A stretch of 64,000 nucleotides of DNA from Azospirillum soli (GTDB lineage Bacteria; Pseudomonadota; Alphaproteobacteria; Azospirillales; Azospirillaceae): positions 239,764 to 303,763 of the forward strand of contig NZ_JAGINQ010000007.1 in assembly GCF_017876165.1 (NCBI RefSeq), given 5' to 3'. Below the pieces are notes generated by a model, which was not told the DNA's origin, ran no database searches, and saw only the letters and a program-made list of their open reading frames with translations. Below are positions 1-8,376 of this stretch, piece by piece (position 1 is the stretch's first letter; every line of letters starts with the position of its first letter). A program made the translations under genes and the position numbers.

Positions 1-2399
1 CCCGCACCGAGCGTGCGCTCGTCGGCAGCGGCCTGCTGGCCCTGACGGTTTCCGGACTGCTCGCCGCCGTGCTGGCAAGCCGGCTGCGCGTCCTGCACGC
101 GCTCGCCACCCGACAAGGCGCCGAACGGGACCTTGCCGACATCGCCAACCACGTTCCGGGCCTGATCCACCGGCACGTCCAGCTGCCGAACGGCACTCTT
201 CTCGCATCCCGCACGGCCGGCGCCCTGCCCGCCGAGACCGATCCGATCGAACAGGCCCTGCTGACGCCGCCCGCCCCACTCACGGTCACCCCACTCGTCC
301 CAATCGTCATCGAGCGGGAAAGCCGGTCCCCGGACGGCGAAACGCGCTGGCTGCACTGGGTGGCCACGCCGCGCCGGCAGCCCGACGGCACCGTGCTGTG
401 GGACGGGCTGACGCTCGACGTCACCGACCTGCGCCGCGCCGAAGCCGCCCTGCGCGAGAGCGAAAGCCGTCTGCGCATGGCGCAGGAGGCGGCGGGCATC
501 GGCAGCTGGGACTGGGACCTGCCCAGCGGGCGCATCACCTGGTCGGACTCGCTGTACCGCCTTTTCGGCGCCGAGCCGGGAACCATCGACCCGGAGGTTG
601 CCGTCTTCGTGGAACGCGTCGTCCATCCCGACGACCGCCAGGCCGTGCTGGCGAAGGCCCAGCAATCGTCGCTGCGGGGCGGGGAGATGCAACTGCAATA
701 CCGCATCGTCCGGCCCGACGGCACGGTGCGCTGGATGGAGTGCACGGGCAACAGCGTCGCCAACGCCGACGGGCGGCCCGTGCGCCTTCTGGGCATCATC
801 CGCGACATCACCGACCGCAAGGCGACCGAGGAAGCCCTGCACGCCGCCAACGCCGCCCTGGAGCGCGAGGTGGCCGAGCGCACCCGTGCCGAAACCCTGC
901 TGGAGACCATGTTCGCCAGCGCCCCGGCGGCCATGACCGTTGTCGACGGCCAGCTGCGCTATCTGCACGTCAACGAGCGCATGGCCGCGCTCAACGCCCT
1001 TCCGGCGGAGGCCCACATCGGCCGCCGCCCGCAGGACGTCCTGCCGGCCGATCTGGTCGCCGTCGTCGAGCCGCTGTACCGCCGCGTTCTTTCCACAGGC
1101 GAGCCGATCCACAATCTGTCCATCACGGCCCCGGCGCCGGCCGATCCGTGGACCGAACGCCACTGGCTGATGAACCTGCACCCGGTGCGCAACGCCGACG
1201 GCACGGTCCAGGCTGTGCATGGGCTGGTTCAGGACATCACCGACCAGAAGACCATGGAGGCGTCGCTGCGCACCGCCCTGGACGAGGCGCGGGCGGCCAT
1301 CGACGCCAAGGCGCGCTTCTTCGCCAGCGCCAGCCACGACCTGCGCCAGCCGGTGCAGACGCTGTTCCTCTTCGCCCATGCCCTGCACGAACGGCTGCGC
1401 GATCATCCCGCGCAGGCTCTGGTCGTCACCATGCAGCAGGCGCTGGAGGGGATGAAGGTTCTGATCGACACGCTGCTCGACATCTCGCGCCTCGATTCCG
1501 GCACGCTGGAGGCCGAACCGGCGGACTTCCCGGCGGTCACCCTGATGCAGCGCCTGTCCGCCGAATACGGCCCGCGCATGGCGGCCAAGGGGCTGAAGTT
1601 CCGGATGATCGGCTGCCCGGTCTGGATCCGCAGCGATGCGGTGCTGCTCGGCCGCGTGCTGGGCAACCTGCTGGACAACGCGCTGAAATACACCGAACGC
1701 GGCGGCGTCCTGCTCGCCTGCCGCCGACGCGGCGACACGGTGCGGATCGAGGTATGGGACACCGGCGTCGGCATCCGGCTGGAAGACCAGGTCGCCATCT
1801 TTGACGAGTTCGTGCAGCTGGGAAACACCGGCCGCTCGGAACGCGGCCATGGCCTCGGGCTCGGCCTGTCCATCGTGCAGCGCCTCGTCAGGCTTCTGGG
1901 GCACGAGCTGACGCTGCGCTCCCGCCCCGGCCGGGGAACCGTCTTCACGATCACCGTGCCGATCACCGCCTGCGCGCCGGACACGCCTCACCCGCCGCCC
2001 CTGCTTCTGGCCGGCGGCGGCCCGCCGCTCGCGGTGCTGGTGGAGGACGATCACACCATCCTGACCGCGCTCGGCATGCTGCTGGAGGAATGGGGGTTCG
2101 AGGTCATCGCCGGCGCCGCCCCGGACGACGTTCTGGAACAGATCGCCCAGCGCCGCCGCCGCCCGGACCTGATCATCAGCGACTATTTCCTGTCCTGCGG
2201 CCGCACCGGCACCGAGGCGATCCGCATGATCCGGGCCTATTGCAACGCGCCGGTCCCGGCCATCGTCCTGACCGGCGACACCGGCCCCGAGCGCGCGCTG
2301 GAGGCTGGACGCATCGGCTCCCACCTGCTTCTGAAGCCGGTGATGCCCGACGTCCTCCAGGACATGATCCAGCGCGTCGCCGGCATTCCGAAGCGATAG
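1..2399 (+). CDS. PAS-domain hybrid histidine kinase, 5' end cut by window edge
   Basis: Sensor kinase with a C-terminal receiver; the reading frame is open from the first bases, so the true start lies outside. The first ~20 visible codons are hydrophobic and look like the end of a transmembrane helix, so an N-terminal periplasmic sensor is likely missing from view. Then follow PAS/PAC-like segments (about 300-430, 470-820 with a WDWDL motif, and 900-1250), a HisKA helix with the phosphoacceptor motif SHDLRQP (His codon 1335-1337), a HATPase domain with N and G boxes (about 1620-1960), and a receiver (2020-2390) with the acceptor Asp in ISDY (codon 2181-2183). The ligand is unknown. It converges on cobT, 14 bp away. 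Family call is firm; the signal is not identifiable. Confidence 0.9.
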   Translation, partial: RTERALVGSGLLALTVSGLLAAVLASRLRVLHALATRQGAERDLADIANHVPGLIHRHVQLPNGTLLASRTAGALPAETDPIEQALLTPPAPLTVTPLVPIVIERESRSPDGETRWLHWVATPRRQPDGTVLWDGLTLDVTDLRRAEAALRESESRLRMAQEAAGIGSWDWDLPSGRITWSDSLYRLFGAEPGTIDPEVAVFVERVVHPDDRQAVLAKAQQSSLRGGEMQLQYRIVRPDGTVRWMECTGNSVANADGRPVRLLGIIRDITDRKATEEALHAANAALEREVAERTRAETLLETMFASAPAAMTVVDGQLRYLHVNERMAALNALPAEAHIGRRPQDVLPADLVAVVEPLYRRVLSTGEPIHNLSITAPAPADPWTERHWLMNLHPVRNADGTVQAVHGLVQDITDQKTMEASLRTALDEARAAIDAKARFFASASHDLRQPVQTLFLFAHALHERLRDHPAQALVVTMQQALEGMKVLIDTLLDISRLDSGTLEAEPADFPAVTLMQRLSAEYGPRMAAKGLKFRMIGCPVWIRSDAVLLGRVLGNLLDNALKYTERGGVLLACRRRGDTVRIEVWDTGVGIRLEDQVAIFDEFVQLGNTGRSERGHGLGLGLSIVQRLVRLLGHELTLRSRPGRGTVFTITVPITACAPDTPHPPPLLLAGGGPPLAVLVEDDHTILTALGMLLEEWGFEVIAGAAPDDVLEQIAQRRRRPDLIISDYFLSCGRTGTEAIRMIRAYCNAPVPAIVLTGDTGPERALEAGRIGSHLLLKPVMPDVLQDMIQRVAGIPKR

Positions 2400-2413
2400 G
2401 CTTACCCCTCGCT

Positions 2414-3442
2414 TTATCCCTCGCGGTCGCTCACGCCGGCTTGGGCGAAGGTCGCCATGCCCGCGTGGCAGGCGCAGGCCGACTTGACGATGTTGATCGC
2501 CAGGGTGGCGCCCGAACCCTCGCCCAGCCGCATGCCGAGGTCGAGCAGCGGCTCCTTGCCGATGGCTTCGATCAGGTGGCTGTGGCCCGGTTCGGTCGAG
2601 CGGTGGGCGACCATGCAGTGATCCAGCGCCCGGCGGTCGGCCTTGAACAGCACCGCCGCCGCCGCCGTGCAGGCATAGCCGTCCAGCAGCACCGGCACCC
2701 GCGCCATGCGCGCCGCCAGGATCGCGCCGGCAATCGCCGCCAGCTCGTAACCGCCGAAGCAGCGCAGCGCCTCGAACGGGTCATTCCGGGCCTGCGGGTT
2801 GGTCTTAAGCCCAGCCTCGATGGCGGCGACCTTGCGGACCAGCCCCTCGTCGTCCACGCCGGTGCCGCGCCCGACCCAGTCCTTGGCCTCGCCGCCGAAC
2901 AGCGCGCAGCAGATCGCCGCCGCCGACGTGGAGTTGCCGATGCCCATCTCGCCGAGCGCCAGAAGCTGGATGCCCATCTCCACGGCCATCATGCCGTAGG
3001 CCATGGCCCGGCAGCATTCCTCCTCGCCCATGGCGGGGCCCTGGGTGAAGTCGGCGGTGGGGTTCTCCAGGTCCAGCTCGTAGACGCGCAGGTCGGCGTC
3101 GGCCACTTCGCACAGCTGGTTCACGGCGGCGCCGCCGTTCTGGAAATTGGCGACCATCTGCGCGGTCACCTCCGTCGGATAGGCCGACACGCCGCGCGCG
3201 GCCACGCCGTGGTTGCCGGCGAAGACGACGACGCGCGGGCGGCGCACCTCCGGCGGGTGCTGGCCCTGCCAGGTCGCCATCCACTGCGCGATCTCCTCCA
3301 GCCGGCCGAGCGACCCCGCCGGCTTGGTCAGCTGCCGCTCGCGCTGCAAGGCGGCCGTGCCGGCGTCCAGGTCCGGCCCCGGCAGGTTGCGCACGAGCGC
3401 GCGGATTTCCTCGAAGGTGACGGCGGGCTGCGGGTTGCTCAT
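2414..3442 (-). CDS. cobT: Nicotinate-nucleotide--dimethylbenzimidazole phosphoribosyltransferase CobT
   Basis: Makes alpha-ribazole 5'-phosphate from dimethylbenzimidazole and nicotinate mononucleotide, for the lower loop of cobalamin. The 342-residue length matches the family. Visible signatures are the N-terminal SLGRLEEIAQW block, the GNHGV segment, the GEMGIGNSTSAAA loop and a C-terminal EGSGATLA stretch of the active site. I chose the ATG at 3442 (MSNPQPAVTF), preceded by AGGA, over an upstream in-frame start that adds 18 residues without family support. It is divergent from cobS, whose product uses the alpha-ribazole, so the two form a nucleotide-loop assembly locus. The intergenic space holds a long inverted repeat rather than a recognisable B12 riboswitch. 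Confidence 0.96.
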   Translation of the reverse strand: MSNPQPAVTFEEIRALVRNLPGPDLDAGTAALQRERQLTKPAGSLGRLEEIAQWMATWQGQHPPEVRRPRVVVFAGNHGVAARGVSAYPTEVTAQMVANFQNGGAAVNQLCEVADADLRVYELDLENPTADFTQGPAMGEEECCRAMAYGMMAVEMGIQLLALGEMGIGNSTSAAAICCALFGGEAKDWVGRGTGVDDEGLVRKVAAIEAGLKTNPQARNDPFEALRCFGGYELAAIAGAILAARMARVPVLLDGYACTAAAAVLFKADRRALDHCMVAHRSTEPGHSHLIEAIGKEPLLDLGMRLGEGSGATLAINIVKSACACHAGMATFAQAGVSDREG

Positions 3443-3537
3443 GGGTATAAGTCCTGGCGCTAACGTCGGAAAAACAGCGGCGCGACCTTGGACCAATCGC
3501 GCCCGCCTGTCAAAGCACGCGTCACGGCGGGCGTTTC

Positions 3538-3659
3538 TTCACCACAAAGACACAAAGGGCACAAAGAATTTCACAAAACACAGCCGCCAATTCGAAACCC
3601 ACCGCCTCCGCAGACGCCTCTTTGTGAAATCCTTTGTGTCTTCGTGTCTTTGTGGTGAA
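3538..3659. repeat. Long imperfect inverted repeat (CAC-AAAG family)
   Basis: Arms of about 39 bases at 3538-3577 and 3621-3659 are near-perfect reverse complements, starting TTCACCACAAAGACACAAAG and ending in its mirror. The spacer is about 43 bases. A related element with perfect 19-bp arms lies at 12142-12225. It sits between the divergent cobT and cobS, so its RNA would form a long hairpin in either leader. Low GC relative to its surroundings suggests a mobile or dispersed intergenic repeat. Confidence 0.85.
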
Positions 3660-3701
3660 TCGTCGGCACCGCGACCACGCACCAGACCGCAACCGCCCGC
3701 C

Positions 3702-4478
3702 ATGCCCGACGCCTCCCCCATCCCACCCGCCCGCCGCTGGTCATCCGACCTCGCCCTTGCCGTGATCTTCATGACCCGCCTGCCGCTGCGGCTGTCCGGC
3801 CCGCTGGCCGAGGACGCGCACGCCCGCGCCATGGGCTGGTTCCCGCTGGTCGGGGCCGGGGTCGGGCTGTTCGGCGGCACGGTCTACGCGCTGGCGTCCC
3901 TCGCCCACATCCCGCCCCTTCCGGCCGCCCTGCTGGCGCTGTGCGCCCTGGTGTGGATCACCGGCGGCCTGCACGAGGACGGGGCGGCGGACGTCGCGGA
4001 CGGCTTCGGCGGCGGGCGCGACAAGGCGCGCAAGCTGGAGATCATGCGCGACAGCCGGGTCGGCAGCTACGGCGTGCTCGCCATCGTCTTTTCGGTCGCC
4101 ATCCGCGCCTCGGCCCTGTCCGCCCTCGCCGATCCCGGCACCGTCCTCGCCGCGCTTGCCGCCTCCGGCGCCCTGTCGCGCGGCGGCATGGCGGCGATCG
4201 CCCGCCGCATGGCCCCCGCCCGCGCCGACGGCCTCGCCGCCCGGCAGGGCCGCCCGACCGCCGCGACGGTCGCCCTGTCCATAGCCATCGGCGCCGCCGT
4301 CGCCCTGCTCGCCCTGACCGCCAAGGCCCCCGCCGCCATCCTCGCCGCGACCCTCGCCACCGCCGCCGTCGCCCTGCTCGCCCGGCGCCAAATCGGCGGC
4401 CACACCGGCGACGTGTTCGGCGCCGCGCAGCAGGCGGGCGAGGCTGCCGTCCTCCTCACGCTTTCGGCGCTGCGATGA
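3702..4478 (+). CDS. cobS: Adenosylcobinamide-GDP ribazoletransferase (cobalamin synthase) CobS
   Basis: Integral membrane enzyme joining adenosylcobinamide-GDP to alpha-ribazole to give cobalamin. The 258-residue length is typical. The conserved block GGLHEDGAADVADGFGGG, followed by the RDKARKLEIMRDSRVGSYG region (about residues 87-130), is diagnostic of the metal-binding active-site loop. Several hydrophobic helices follow. The ATG at 3702 was chosen because upstream in-frame codons run into the inverted repeat at 3538-3659 and have no family counterpart. Its stop overlaps the next gene's start (ATGA), so the two are translationally coupled. Cobalamin role shared with the divergent cobT. 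Confidence 0.96.
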   Translation: MPDASPIPPARRWSSDLALAVIFMTRLPLRLSGPLAEDAHARAMGWFPLVGAGVGLFGGTVYALASLAHIPPLPAALLALCALVWITGGLHEDGAADVADGFGGGRDKARKLEIMRDSRVGSYGVLAIVFSVAIRASALSALADPGTVLAALAASGALSRGGMAAIARRMAPARADGLAARQGRPTAATVALSIAIGAAVALLALTAKAPAAILAATLATAAVALLARRQIGGHTGDVFGAAQQAGEAAVLLTLSALR

Positions 4479-5104
4479 TCGTCACCCGCTGGTGGCTGAT
4501 CCGCCACGCGCCCGTCCCGAACTCCGACCGGCTGATCTACGGCCGGGACGACCCGCCTGCAGACACCGGCGACACTGCCGCGTTGTCGGCGCTCGCCGCC
4601 CGCCTGCCGCGCGAGGCGGTGTGGGTGACCAGCCACCTGCGCCGCACGCGCCAGACGGCAGCGGCGCTGCGTCTGCCGGGCAGCGACATGGCGCTGGTCG
4701 AACGGGACCTCGCCGAACAGAGCTTCGGCGCGTGGGAGGGCCTGTCCCATGACACCGTCGCCGCCCGCCACCCCGACGAAGCCCGCCGCTTCTGGTCCGC
4801 CCCGGCCACCGAGGCCCCACCCGGCGGCGAGAGCTTCGCTCAGGTCATGGCCCGCACCGCCGGGGCGATCCGGCGCCTCACCGCCGCCCACGCCGGCCGG
4901 GACATCGTCGCGGTGATCCACGGCGGCACCATCCGCGCGGCCCTCGCCCTTGCCCTCGACCTAAGGCCGGAATCGGCCTTGCGTTTGGGTATTGCACCAT
5001 TGTCGCTGTCCCGAATCGACCATTACGCGGGGGGCGAAAGCGAGGCGTCCTGGGCCGTTGGGGCGGTCAACGCACTCGGAACCTTTTTCGGCGAAAGCCG
5101 TTGA
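4475..5104 (+). CDS. Histidine phosphatase family protein, probable alpha-ribazole phosphatase
   Basis: Small 209-residue phosphoglycerate-mutase-like phosphatase. The N-terminal phosphoryl-accepting His lies in LIRHAP (family RHG, here RHA). The second half of the active site is seen in TSHLRRTRQTA, the SFGAWEG block and the C-terminal VIHGGTIRAAL. It overlaps cobS by four bases, so by context it is probably the enzyme dephosphorylating alpha-ribazole phosphate (enterobacterial CobC). That function is inferred from the operon, not from sequence alone; the symbol cobC is used for another enzyme in alphaproteobacteria, so none is given. Confidence 0.85.
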   Translation: MIVTRWWLIRHAPVPNSDRLIYGRDDPPADTGDTAALSALAARLPREAVWVTSHLRRTRQTAAALRLPGSDMALVERDLAEQSFGAWEGLSHDTVAARHPDEARRFWSAPATEAPPGGESFAQVMARTAGAIRRLTAAHAGRDIVAVIHGGTIRAALALALDLRPESALRLGIAPLSLSRIDHYAGGESEASWAVGAVNALGTFFGESR

Positions 5105-5140
5105 CCGGACTCCGTTGGGCTACCAAACGAGAGGCAGACC

Positions 5141-5650
5141 ATGGCAAGAAGCGCCGATAATCGCGAGGCCGCCGACAAGCTCTGGGGGATGATCAAGGGC
5201 GTCCGCATCGCCATGATGACGACGCTGAACGACAACGGAATCCTGCATTCCCGGCCGATGGCGACCCTGTCGCACGCCGGGTTCGACGACGGCAACCTGT
5301 GGTTCTTCACCCGAGCCGACTCACCCAAGGTCCATGAACTGAAGGAGCATTGGCGCGTCAACCTGTCCTACGCCGACCCGAGCGACGAGAACTACGTCTC
5401 GATTTCCGGCGTGGCGGAACTGGTGCGCGACCGCGACAAGATCCGCTTCCTGTGGCGGGACATCCTGTCCACCTGGTTCCCGCAGGGTCCCGACGACCCG
5501 GAGATCGCGCTGCTGAAGGTCAGCGTCGATCACGCCGAATACTGGGACAGCCCGTCGAGCGCGATGGTCTACGCCTACGGCTACGTGAAGGCGAAGATCA
5601 CCGGCGAGCCGCCGAATCCGGGCGAGAACGTCAAAATCGCGTTCCAGTAA
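5141..5650 (+). CDS. Pyridoxamine 5'-phosphate oxidase-fold protein (general stress protein 26 type)
   Basis: A 169-residue split-barrel flavin-binding protein. The segment MMTTLNDNGILHSRPMATL and the following WFFTRADSPKVHEL are the typical FMN-phosphate binding strands of the GSP26-like subgroup; the HAEYWDSPSS motif near the C-terminus is also characteristic of it. Members bind FMN or F420-like cofactors and are often stress induced; the substrate is not known. An AGAGGCAG ribosome-binding site precedes the ATG. It starts 36 bp after the phosphatase gene but has no evident cobalamin role. A GC-rich hairpin follows at 5666-5710. Confidence 0.88.
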   Translation: MARSADNREAADKLWGMIKGVRIAMMTTLNDNGILHSRPMATLSHAGFDDGNLWFFTRADSPKVHELKEHWRVNLSYADPSDENYVSISGVAELVRDRDKIRFLWRDILSTWFPQGPDDPEIALLKVSVDHAEYWDSPSSAMVYAYGYVKAKITGEPPNPGENVKIAFQ

Positions 5651-5665
5651 GGCGCCTTTGCGCAT

Positions 5666-5710
5666 TTGCCCCCTCCCCTGCAAAGCGGGGGAGGGTCGGG
5701 GTGGGGGCAA
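5666..5710. repeat. GC-rich palindromic element, short copy
   Basis: Arms TTGCCCCC (5666-5673) and GGGGGCAA (5703-5710) enclose an inner CCCTCCCC/GGGGAGGG hairpin. It shares the CCCTCCCC and TCGGGGTGGGGGC blocks with larger copies near 18.4, 22.6 and 34.0 kb. It lies between convergent genes and may act as a transcription barrier, but there is no T-run. Confidence 0.75.
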
Positions 5711-5716
5711 TCGCAC

Positions 5717-6937
5717 TCACACCCGCCGAAACGCCAGCGCCGCGTTCAACCCGCCGAACGCGAAGGAGTTGGACAGCGCCGCCCCCACCCGCGCGTCCCG
5801 CGCCACGCGCGGCACCACGTCCAGTGCGCAGGCTGGGTCCGGCCGCTCCACCCCCACGGTCGGCGGCACGACCTGATCGCGCAACGCCAGCAGAGTCGCC
5901 GCCGCCTCCAGCGCGCCGGCCGCGCCCAGCGAATGCCCGACCATCGACTTGGTGGACGACACCATCAGCCGCCGCGCGAGGTCCCCGAACACGGCATGAA
6001 TCGCCCGCGCCTCCGTGGCGTCATTGGCCGCCGTCCCCGTGCCATGAGCATTCACGTAATCGACCTCGTCCCCATTCAGCCCCGCATCGGCCAGCGCCGC
6101 GCGCATGGCCCGCGCCGCGCCGTCCGCATCTGGCGCGGTGATGTCCTTGGCGTCCGCCGACATGCCGAACCCGGCGACCTCCCCAAGCACCTCCGCCCCG
6201 CGCGCCTTGGCCGCCTCCAGCGTCTCCAGCACCAGCACGGCAGCCCCCTCGCCCAGCACCATGCCGTTGCGGGTTTCGCAGAAGGGCCGGCAGCCGTCCG
6301 GGCTGACGATGCGCATGGCCTCCCACCCCTTCAGCGCGCCGAAGCTCAGGCTGGCCTCTGCCCCGCCCGTGACGGCGGCGTCCACCAGCCCACCGCGTAC
6401 CATCTGAAACGCCAACCCGATTGCATGGGCAGCCGAGGCGCAGGCGCTCGCCGCCGTGAAGCTCGGCCCGGTCAGTCCGAATTCCATGGAAACCTGGGCG
6501 GTCGGCGCGCTGACCATCAGGCGGGGAATGGTGAAGGGGTGCAGCCGTTGCGCGCCCTCCGCGTAGAGCCGGTGGAATCCTTCGTCCAGCGTCCCGATGC
6601 CCCCGACCCCCGTCCCGAGGATCGTCGCCGTGCGAGGCCCAAGCTCCCCCTCGAACCGCAGCCCCGACGCCTCCACCGCCTGCCGCGCCGCGACCAGCGC
6701 GAACTGGCTGACGCGGTCGAGCAATCCCAATCGCCGGGCGTCGAAGTGTGCGGCGGGATCGTAGTCCCGCACCTCCCCCGCGATCCGAATGCCCAGCCCG
6801 TCACGCGCGACGAGGCCCAACGGCCCGATGCCGCACCGCCCGGCAAACAGGGATTCGGCGAAGGGAGCCAGCCCCACCCCGATCGGCGAAACGACCCCAA
6901 GCCCCGTGACGACGACGCGCCGCACCGCCGCGCTCAC
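5717..6937 (-). CDS. Beta-ketoacyl-ACP synthase II-like condensing enzyme
   Basis: 406-residue KAS (FabF/NodE-like) enzyme that extends an acyl-ACP with malonyl-ACP. The catalytic triad is intact: Cys166 in ASACASAAHA, His298 in NAHGTGT and His335 in KSMVGHSLGAAG with Lys330. It starts with GTG overlapping the stop of the upstream acyl carrier protein gene (GTGA), so it is translationally coupled to that ACP and probably works on it. The pair resembles rhizobial NodF/NodE or the AcpXL/FabF proteins for special lipid A acyl chains, but the upstream lpxD favours a lipid A role. The general fabF is expected elsewhere, beside fabD-fabG-acpP. Function class is firm, substrate inferred. Confidence 0.93.
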   Translation of the reverse strand: MSAAVRRVVVTGLGVVSPIGVGLAPFAESLFAGRCGIGPLGLVARDGLGIRIAGEVRDYDPAAHFDARRLGLLDRVSQFALVAARQAVEASGLRFEGELGPRTATILGTGVGGIGTLDEGFHRLYAEGAQRLHPFTIPRLMVSAPTAQVSMEFGLTGPSFTAASACASAAHAIGLAFQMVRGGLVDAAVTGGAEASLSFGALKGWEAMRIVSPDGCRPFCETRNGMVLGEGAAVLVLETLEAAKARGAEVLGEVAGFGMSADAKDITAPDADGAARAMRAALADAGLNGDEVDYVNAHGTGTAANDATEARAIHAVFGDLARRLMVSSTKSMVGHSLGAAGALEAAATLLALRDQVVPPTVGVERPDPACALDVVPRVARDARVGAALSNSFAFGGLNAALAFRRV

Positions 6938-7188
6938 GCGGCTGACTTCGACACGGCGGCCTCGACCGCCCGCAGCACGTCGCCGACCGTGTCGAACTCC
7001 TTGCGGGCGTCGTTGGCGTTGAAGGGGATTTCGATGCCGAAGCGTTCTTCCAGGGCGAAGACGATCTCGATCACATCGAGCGAGGCGATCTCCAGATCGG
7101 CCAGCCGGGCGTCGGGCGTCAGCCGCCCGATCTCCACCCGGCCCTTCTCGGCGATGATCGTCAGGACGTCGTTCTTAAGATCGGTCAT
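6934..7188 (-). CDS. Acyl carrier protein, dedicated paralogue
   Basis: 84-residue acidic ACP. The phosphopantetheine attachment serine is Ser36 in ASLDVIE, a variant of the usual DSLD: the residue before Ser is Ala rather than Asp. Helix II/III continues EIVFALEERFGIEIP. The tail DTVGDVLRAVEA resembles NodF and specialised ACPs more than housekeeping AcpP. It overlaps lpxD by 14 bases upstream and the ketoacyl synthase by four bases downstream, so the three are made together. Inferred to carry a particular acyl chain for the neighbouring LpxD or a related acyltransferase. Confidence 0.93.
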   Translation of the reverse strand: MTDLKNDVLTIIAEKGRVEIGRLTPDARLADLEIASLDVIEIVFALEERFGIEIPFNANDARKEFDTVGDVLRAVEAAVSKSAA

Positions 7189-8308
7189 CCGTGCTCTCCG
7201 GCGGGGCTCCGCAAGAGACGTTAGCGCGGCCGTCGAGCGCCTTGACCCGGTTCTTCAGGTCAGCCACGTCCGCGAACAGGCGCTTCAAACGGGCTAGCCC
7301 TTTGTACTGATCGAAGGCCCTCTCACGGGGCACGGCGGGGTAGCCCATGTAGACCGCCTTCGCCGGAATGTCGGTGCCGACGCCGGAGTTGGCGGCGACC
7401 ACCGCGTCGTTGCCGATCTTCACATGGTCCGCCACGCCGACCTTGCCGGCCAGCACCACGCGGTCACCGATGATCGTGCTGCCGGCGATGCCGACATGGC
7501 CGCACAGCATGCAGTTGGTGCCGACCTGCACGTTGTGGCCGATCTGCACGAGGTTGTCGATCTTGGTGCCCGACCCGATGCGCGTCGCCGTCACCGTGCC
7601 CCGGTCGATGGTGGCGTTGGCCCCGACCTCCACGTCGTCGCCCAGCACCACCGTGCCGATGGAGTTGACGCGGCGGATCAGCACGTTGGTGCCGACCACG
7701 CGGCCGGTGGTCTTGGCCGACTCCACGCTGCCCGGCTCCGGCGTGACGAAGCTGAAGCCGTCGTTGCCGACCGCCGCGTTGGGGTGGATGATGCAGCGCT
7801 CGCCCATCACCACGCGCTCGCCGATGCGGGCTCCGGGGTGGATCAGGCTGTCCTTGCCGATGACCGCTTCCGCGCCCACGGTGGCCTGCGGCATGACGAT
7901 GACGCCATCGCCCAGCACCGCCTTCGGCCCGACATAGGCGAAGGGCCCGACCGACACGCCCTGCCCCAGCACCGCGTCCGGCGCCACGAAGGCCTGCGGG
8001 TGGACGCCCGGCTCGGCGTGGACCGGCTTCTCAAAGATGTCCAGCAGCCCGGCCATGGCGTAGCGCGGGCGCTTCACCACGATCCAGCCGGCGATGTTGG
8101 CCGGGACCTCGGCCCCTTCCGCCAGCACGGCGGCGCGCGCCGGGCACGCCGCCAGCGCCTCCCCCAGCCCCTTTTCCATGGCGAGCGCCAGATCGTCCGG
8201 CCCCTCGGCCTCCGACGGGTGGACGGCGCGGGCGATCACGATGGACCCGTCGCCCTCCAGCTGGGCGTTCAGGGCGGCGGCAATCTCGGCAAGCGTGACG
8301 GGCTTCAT
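7175..8308 (-). CDS. lpxD: UDP-3-O-acylglucosamine N-acyltransferase LpxD
   Basis: 377-residue acyltransferase adding the N-linked hydroxyacyl chain of lipid A from an acyl-ACP. An N-terminal uridine-binding domain (about 1-100) is followed by a left-handed beta-helix of hexapeptide repeats (about 100-330). The catalytic His258 lies in VQIGHNVQVG, and the GHVGIAGS block follows. A C-terminal helix ends in a short extension. The start at 8308 (MKPVTLAEIA) is the family start; longer upstream frame is unsupported. The usual lpxD-fabZ-lpxA-lpxB neighbours are absent; instead an ACP and a ketoacyl synthase overlap it, suggesting either a second lpxD or a relocated one with its own acyl supply. 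Confidence 0.95.
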   Translation of the reverse strand: MKPVTLAEIAAALNAQLEGDGSIVIARAVHPSEAEGPDDLALAMEKGLGEALAACPARAAVLAEGAEVPANIAGWIVVKRPRYAMAGLLDIFEKPVHAEPGVHPQAFVAPDAVLGQGVSVGPFAYVGPKAVLGDGVIVMPQATVGAEAVIGKDSLIHPGARIGERVVMGERCIIHPNAAVGNDGFSFVTPEPGSVESAKTTGRVVGTNVLIRRVNSIGTVVLGDDVEVGANATIDRGTVTATRIGSGTKIDNLVQIGHNVQVGTNCMLCGHVGIAGSTIIGDRVVLAGKVGVADHVKIGNDAVVAANSGVGTDIPAKAVYMGYPAVPRERAFDQYKGLARLKRLFADVADLKNRVKALDGRANVSCGAPPESTDDRS

Positions 8309-8376
8309 GATGGGCACACGGCTTCGTTCGACGGAGGCCGGGAAGCTATCACGGATGGCCGGAGGATCCGACCCCC

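Noticed and set aside
3443..3701. Possible cobalamin riboswitch ahead of cobT/cobS
   Set aside because: I looked for the B12-box sequence and found none; the only structure is the long CAC-AAAG inverted repeat.
5717..7188. Naming the ketoacyl synthase and ACP NodE and NodF
   Set aside because: Similarity is to the broad family; no nodABC or nod boxes are present and the overlap with lpxD suggests a lipid A role.
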